From Streptomyces sp. AM 2-1-1 (GTDB lineage: Bacteria; Actinomycetota; Actinomycetes; Streptomycetales; Streptomycetaceae), in contig NZ_CP119147.1 of assembly GCF_029167645.1 (NCBI RefSeq), positions 620,001-684,000 of the forward strand: a DNA stretch of 64,000 nucleotides. Reading direction: 5' to 3'. The notes under the pieces are model-generated. The model worked only from the letters and a program-made list of their open reading frames with translations, was not told the DNA's origin and made no database searches. Both the position numbers and the translations under genes were made by a program. Below are positions 60,174-64,000 of the stretch, piece by piece (positions within the stretch are counted from its first letter, which is position 1; the number at the start of each line of letters is the position of its first letter).

Positions 60174-61133
60174 ATGTCGGCCCCCACCATCCCCGAGGCT
60201 GCGGCGAAGACGCCCCGCCCGTCACGGCACCACGGCGAGGGCACCGAGCGCGCCGGCGGCGCCTTCGCCCAGCACCTGCGCCGCAACCTCACCGCCCACG
60301 GCTTCCTGATCGGGGCCGTCATCTGCTTCGGCCTCTTCTCCTGGTACCCCATGGTGCGGGAGTTCCTGCTCGCCTTCCAGAAGACCGAGGACGGGCAGAC
60401 CACCTGGGCCGGGCTGGACAATCTGCGTACCGTCTTCAACGACCCGGCGTTCTGGCAGGCATGGCGCAACACCCTGCTCTTCACCGTGCTCGCCCTGGTC
60501 CTCGGCTTCGCCGTACCGTTCGTGGTCGCGGTGGTGCTCAACGAGTTCCGGCACGCCCAGGGATACCTGCGGCTCCTGGTGTACCTGCCCGTCATGCTCC
60601 CGCCGGTCGCCTCGGTACTCCTCTTCAAGTACCTCTACGACCCCGGGTACGGCCTGCTCAACCAGCTCCTCGACTTCTTCGGGATTCCGGCCCAGCAGTG
60701 GCTCCAGGACCCCAGCACCTCGATGCTCTCCGTCGTGGTCGCCTCCACCTGGATGAACATGGGCGGCGCCACCCTCATCTACCTCGCCGCCCTCCAGGGC
60801 ATCCCCGGCGAGCTGTACGAGGCCGCCGAACTGGACGGTGCGGGGCTGCTGCGCAAGATCTGGCACGTCACCGTTCCGCAGACCCGGCTCATCCTCTCGC
60901 TGCTGCTGCTCATGCAGGTCATCGCGACCATGCAGGTGTTCGTCGAGCCCTTCCTGCTCACCGGCGGCGCGGGCCCCGAGGGTTCGACGACCACGGTCGT
61001 GTACCTGATCTACCAATACGCCTTCAACTTCAACGACTACGGCGCCGCGGCGGCGCTCGGCCTGGTCCTCCTCGTACTGCTCGCCGGAGTGTCGGCCGTG
61101 TACGTGAGGCTCAGCCGCGCCGAGGACGAGTAG
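60174..61133 (+). CDS. Sugar ABC transporter permease (MalF-like)
   Basis: 319 residues, six membrane segments: FLIGAVICFGLFSWYPMVRE (first), LLFTVLALVLGFAVPFVVAV, LRLLVYLPVMLPPVASVLLF, MLSVVVASTWMNMGGATLIY, LILSLLLLMQVIATMQVFVE and AAAALGLVLLVLLAGVSAVY. EAA loop: GELYEAAELDGAGLLRKIWH. GAGGAGG precedes ATG 60174 at 8-9 bases. Paired with the next permease, 14 bp downstream. Confidence 0.9.
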   Translation: MSAPTIPEAAAKTPRPSRHHGEGTERAGGAFAQHLRRNLTAHGFLIGAVICFGLFSWYPMVREFLLAFQKTEDGQTTWAGLDNLRTVFNDPAFWQAWRNTLLFTVLALVLGFAVPFVVAVVLNEFRHAQGYLRLLVYLPVMLPPVASVLLFKYLYDPGYGLLNQLLDFFGIPAQQWLQDPSTSMLSVVVASTWMNMGGATLIYLAALQGIPGELYEAAELDGAGLLRKIWHVTVPQTRLILSLLLLMQVIATMQVFVEPFLLTGGAGPEGSTTTVVYLIYQYAFNFNDYGAAAALGLVLLVLLAGVSAVYVRLSRAEDE

Positions 61134-61147
61134 GACCGGGGGAAACG

Positions 61148-62023
61148 ATGTCCACACGCACGCTCATCTCGCCGGCCCAACTGGCACGGCCCCGGGGCAA
61201 GGCCGTCTACTGGGTGGTCTTCGGCCTCGTGGTCGTCCTCTTCACGCTGGTCTTCCTCGGACCGCTGTACTGGATGGTCTCCGGCGGGCTCAAGTCCACG
61301 CAGGAGGCGGTCCAGTCACCCCCGACGTTCTTCCCGTCGACGCCGACCCCGGCCAACTATTCGCGCGCCTGGGAGGTGATGGACCTCTCGCGCCTCCTCT
61401 TCAACACCCTGTACTACGCGTTCGGGGCGCTGGCCTTCCAGCTCGTCCTGGACGTGGCGGCGGCCTACTCCCTCTCCCGGCTGCGACCCCTCTTCGGCAA
61501 GGCGATCCTCGGCATGATGCTGGCGACGCTGATGATCCCGGCGACGGTGCTGGTCGTCCCGCAGTACCTCACGGTGCTAGACGTCCCGCTGGTGGAGCGC
61601 AATCTGCTGAACTCGCCCTGGGCGATCTGGCTCCCCTCGGTGACCAACGCCTTCAACATCTTCCTGTTGAAGCGGTTCTTCGACTCCATCCCGAAGGAGC
61701 TGCTGGACGCCGCGTCGATGGACGGGGCCTCCCCGCTGCGCACCCTGCGCTCGATCGTCCTGCCCATCTCGCGGCCGATCCTCGGGGTGGTCTCCATCTT
61801 CGCGGTCGTCGGGGTCTGGAAGGACTTCCTCTGGCCGATGCTCACCCTGCCCGATCCGGCCATGCAGACCCTGAACGTCGGCATCTACTCGCTCTCCAAC
61901 GGTGTGCCGGAGAACGTGCTGATCGCCGCGCTGACCATCGCCTCCCTGCCGACGCTGCTCATCTTCCTCGTCTTCCAGCGCAACATCATGAGCGGCCTCA
62001 CCGCGGGCGGCCTCAAGGGCTGA
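61148..62023 (+). CDS. Sugar ABC transporter permease (MalG-like)
   Basis: 291 residues. Segments: VYWVVFGLVVVLFTLVFLGP, LFNTLYYAFGALAFQLVLDV, AILGMMLATLMIPATVLVVP, SPWAIWLPSVTNAFNIFLLK, ILGVVSIFAVVGVWKDFLWP and LIAALTIASLPTLLIFLVFQ. EAA loop KELLDAASMDGASPLRTLRS, with DGA in place of DGAG. Start ATG 61148 with GGGGGAA before it. No ATPase in the operon, as usual where MsiK serves. Confidence 0.9.
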   Translation: MSTRTLISPAQLARPRGKAVYWVVFGLVVVLFTLVFLGPLYWMVSGGLKSTQEAVQSPPTFFPSTPTPANYSRAWEVMDLSRLLFNTLYYAFGALAFQLVLDVAAAYSLSRLRPLFGKAILGMMLATLMIPATVLVVPQYLTVLDVPLVERNLLNSPWAIWLPSVTNAFNIFLLKRFFDSIPKELLDAASMDGASPLRTLRSIVLPISRPILGVVSIFAVVGVWKDFLWPMLTLPDPAMQTLNVGIYSLSNGVPENVLIAALTIASLPTLLIFLVFQRNIMSGLTAGGLKG

Positions 62024-62164
62024 GAGCCCGGCCCGCACACCGGCGACGCGCGCCGTCGTCGCCCGTCCTCCCGACAGCCCACCTCCATGAAGCCTCCGCC
62101 GCCGGCCCGGACCCCGTGCCCCGCCGTCCGGCCGGCGGCGGACCCTGCCCGAAAGGACCCTCAC

Positions 62165-63769
62165 GTGGCAGCCCCTCTTCCGGAACGCACCGACGACTGG
62201 TGGCGCAGTGCCGCCATCTACCAGGTGTACCCACGCAGCTTCGCCGACGGTGACGGGGACGGTACCGGGGACCTCGCGGGCGTCCGGTCGAGACTGCCGT
62301 ACCTCGCCGAACTGGGCGTGGACGCACTCTGGTTCACGCCCTGGTACGTGTCCCCGCTCGTGGACGGCGGGTACGACGTCGCCGACTACCGCACCATCGA
62401 CCCGGCCTTCGGCACGCTCGCCGAGGCGGAGAAGCTCATCCACGAGGCCCGCGAGTCCGGCATCCGGGTGATCGTCGACATCGTGCCCAACCACGTGTCG
62501 GACCAGCACGCCTGGTTCCGGGCCGCCCTGGAGGCCGGCCCGGGCAGTCCCGAGCGCGAGCTCTTCCACTTCCGGCCCGGCCGGGGCGAGGACGGCGAAC
62601 TGCCGCCCAACGACTGGCCCTCGCAGTTCTCCGGGCGCACCTGGACGCGGGTACCGGACGGCGAGTGGTACCTCCACCTCTTCACCCCCGAGCAGCCCGA
62701 CCTCAACTGGGCCCATCCGGCGGTCCGCCGGGAGCACGAGGAGATCCTGCGGTTCTGGTTCGAGCGCGGGGTGGCCGGCGTCCGGATCGACTCCGCCGCG
62801 CTCCTCGCCAAGGACCCGGCGCTGGCCGACTTCGTGGAGGGCGTGGATCCCCACCCGTACATCGACCAGGACGAGTTGCACGACATCTACCGGTCGTGGC
62901 GCGCCATCGCCGACGAGTACCAGGGTGTCTTCGTGGGCGAGGTCTGGCTCCCGGACTCGGAGCGCTTCGCCCGCTATCTGCGCCCGGACGAGCTGCACAC
63001 CGCCTTCAACTTCAACTTCCTGGCCTGCCCCTGGCAACCGGACCGGCTGCGGCGGACCATCGACGACACGCTCGCCGAACACGCGCCCGTCGGCGCCCCC
63101 GCCACCTGGGTGCTGTGCAACCACGACGTGACCCGGACGGTCACGCGGTACGGCCGCGAGGACACCGGTTTCGACTTCGCCACCAAGGCCTTCGGCACGC
63201 CCACCGACCTGGTGCTGGGCGAGCGGCGGGCACGGGCCGCCGCCCTGCTGACGCTCGCGCTCCCGGGGTCCGCCTACCTCTACCAGGGTGAGGAGCTGGG
63301 CCTGCCCGAGGCGGAGATCCCCCTGGACCGCATCCAGGACCCGATGCACTTCCGCTCGGGCGGCACCGATCCGGGGCGGGACGGCTGCCGGGTGCCGCTG
63401 CCGTGGACCGCGGACGCCCCGTACGGCGGTTTCGGCTCGCGCGAGGAGCCGTGGCTGCCGCAGCCCGAGGGCTGGGGTGCCTACGCGGTGGACCGCCAGA
63501 GCGCCGACCCCGGTTCGATGCTGTCGCTCTACCGCGAGGCGCTGCGGCTGCGGCGCACCACCGCGGCCTTCCGGTGCGAGCCGCTGACCTGGCTCCCCTC
63601 CGAGGAGGGTGTCCTCGCCTTCCGGCGCGGCCCGGACCTGATCTGCGTCGTCAACCTGGCGGCGGAGCCGGCCCGGCTCCCCGCCCACACGGATGTCCTG
63701 CTCGCCGGCGGCCCCCTGGACGACCGGGGCCGTCTCCCCCAGGACACGGCGGTGTGGCTGCTCGCCTGA
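62165..63769 (+). CDS. GH13 alpha-glucosidase (intracellular)
   Basis: 534 residues, glycoside hydrolase family 13 (oligo-1,6-glucosidase/alpha-glucosidase subfamily), cytoplasmic since no signal peptide is seen. TIM barrel motifs: SAAIYQVYPRSFADGDGDGT, YVSPLVDGGYDVADYRTIDP, IVDIVPNHVSDQHAWFRAAL (DxVxNH), GVRIDSAALLAKDPA (nucleophile Asp), GVFVGEVWLPD (acid Glu), LCNHDVTRT (transition-state NHD, here NHD), GLPEAEIPLDRIQDPMHFRS. It would cleave imported alpha-oligosaccharides to glucose. GTG 62165 with AAAGGA about 8 bases before it; a longer ATG start at 62087 has a low-complexity extension. Follows the permeases in the operon. Confidence 0.92.
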   Translation: MAAPLPERTDDWWRSAAIYQVYPRSFADGDGDGTGDLAGVRSRLPYLAELGVDALWFTPWYVSPLVDGGYDVADYRTIDPAFGTLAEAEKLIHEARESGIRVIVDIVPNHVSDQHAWFRAALEAGPGSPERELFHFRPGRGEDGELPPNDWPSQFSGRTWTRVPDGEWYLHLFTPEQPDLNWAHPAVRREHEEILRFWFERGVAGVRIDSAALLAKDPALADFVEGVDPHPYIDQDELHDIYRSWRAIADEYQGVFVGEVWLPDSERFARYLRPDELHTAFNFNFLACPWQPDRLRRTIDDTLAEHAPVGAPATWVLCNHDVTRTVTRYGREDTGFDFATKAFGTPTDLVLGERRARAAALLTLALPGSAYLYQGEELGLPEAEIPLDRIQDPMHFRSGGTDPGRDGCRVPLPWTADAPYGGFGSREEPWLPQPEGWGAYAVDRQSADPGSMLSLYREALRLRRTTAAFRCEPLTWLPSEEGVLAFRRGPDLICVVNLAAEPARLPAHTDVLLAGGPLDDRGRLPQDTAVWLLA

Positions 63770-63821
63770 GGGCGGGTGCCGCGGCGCCGTCCCGATGTCC
63801 CCCCACAGGAGGTTCTGCATC

Positions 63822-64000
63822 ATGAGCGTGACAAGAGCCGCGCCCGGCGGACGGTCCGTGACCGCTCTGCTGGTCTCACTCGCCTGCACCGTCGCCCTGG
63901 GTACGGCGGCCGCCCTCACCGGGGGCGGCGCCGGGTCCGCGGTGGCGGCCGAGGCGCCCGTACTCTCACCGTTCGCGGTGGCGGGGCGCGGGGCCCAGGT
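63822..64000 (+). CDS. Secreted protein, start only (3' truncated by window)
   Basis: About 59 codons. Signal peptide: RSVTALLVSLACTVALGTAA, then ALTGGGAGSAVAAEAPV, cut after AVA-A. The last readable part, SPFAVAGRGAQV, parallels VGRGADMPYDMYEAED, the start of the CBM6-like module in the protein at 52976, so this could be another GH87-type or CBM6-bearing enzyme. AGGAGG (63807-63812) 9 bases upstream of ATG 63822. Likely the next gene of the alpha-glucan locus. Confidence 0.7.
   Translation, partial: MSVTRAAPGGRSVTALLVSLACTVALGTAAALTGGGAGSAVAAEAPVLSPFAVAGRGAQ

Noticed and set aside
58898..61147. Extension of the MalG-like gene upstream into a 1041-codon frame
   Set aside because: The first 750 codons are Arg/Pro/Ala/Gly shadow of the binding protein and first permease; the true start is ATG 61148 with its own ribosome binding site.

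Overview
The window looks like the chromosome of a Streptomyces or a close relative. G+C is very high, coding frames strongly favour G/C at third positions, many genes start at GTG and overlap by 4 bp (GTGA or ATGA), and there is a Streptomyces-type conservon operon, a lutABC lactate operon and many secreted carbohydrate-active proteins. Most of the window reads as ordinary chromosome. The exception is a decayed island at about 14.9-22.2 kb.

Layout. 0-5.2 kb: the end of a fadH-type dienoyl-CoA reductase, a PadR regulator, and a PAP2 phosphatase plus DMT transporter pair divergent from a TetR gene, with a 52-bp palindrome between them. 5.3-12.5 kb: an SPFH protein coupled to an NAD-kinase-like protein, a 25-residue bL37-like ribosomal protein gene, a DUF4232-like lipoprotein, a secreted glycerophosphodiesterase with a CBM6-like tail and a RecQ helicase, with several short tandem repeats in the gaps. 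13-14.9 kb: a divergent TetR / FAD-monooxygenase pair with candidate operators. 14.9-22.2 kb: the island, ending at tRNA-Pro(GGG). It holds IS630-, IS5- and IS1182-like remnants, an intact-looking cassette of somewhat lower G+C (small secreted protein, ABC ATPase, two membrane proteins), a broken radical SAM/SPASM gene, and a tyrosine integrase split by an IS5-family element that carries a DUF2750 passenger gene.

22.3-35.1 kb: an 883-residue STAND/TPR ATPase without the usual LuxR HTH, DUF309, a small membrane protein, a TauE/SafE permease, then a DeoR/LacI-type regulator next to a sugar ABC uptake operon (binding protein, two permeases, a 2-hydroxyacid dehydrogenase, a DUF2264 protein). 35.2-39.1 kb: lutABC and its GntR regulator, with TGGTC-type operators in front of both. 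39.4-43.6 kb: a DUF2510 membrane protein, an MHYT protein, a second tRNA-Pro(GGG) identical to the first, and a split transketolase. 43.7-47.8 kb: a conservon (sensor ATPase, roadblock, DUF742, GTPase) ending in a GAF protein. 48.3-64 kb: secreted glycan degradation, with a GH16 enzyme and a GH18-like enzyme that share a nearly identical ricin-type lectin module, mannonate dehydratase ManD, and a likely alpha-glucan locus (1428-residue multidomain beta-helix protein, LacI regulator, binding protein, two permeases, GH13 alpha-glucosidase, and the start of another secreted protein).

How the genes work together. Both sugar ABC systems lack an ATPase gene, as is usual in Streptomyces, where one shared MsiK-type ATPase serves many importers. 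In the last locus the secreted protein would cut an alpha-glucan, the lipoprotein and permeases would import the oligosaccharides, and the GTG-started GH13 enzyme would hydrolyse them in the cytoplasm. The LacI protein would control this through the ACGCAAGCTGC inverted repeat in front of its own gene and possibly a related TTGCG/CGCAA site upstream of the secreted protein.
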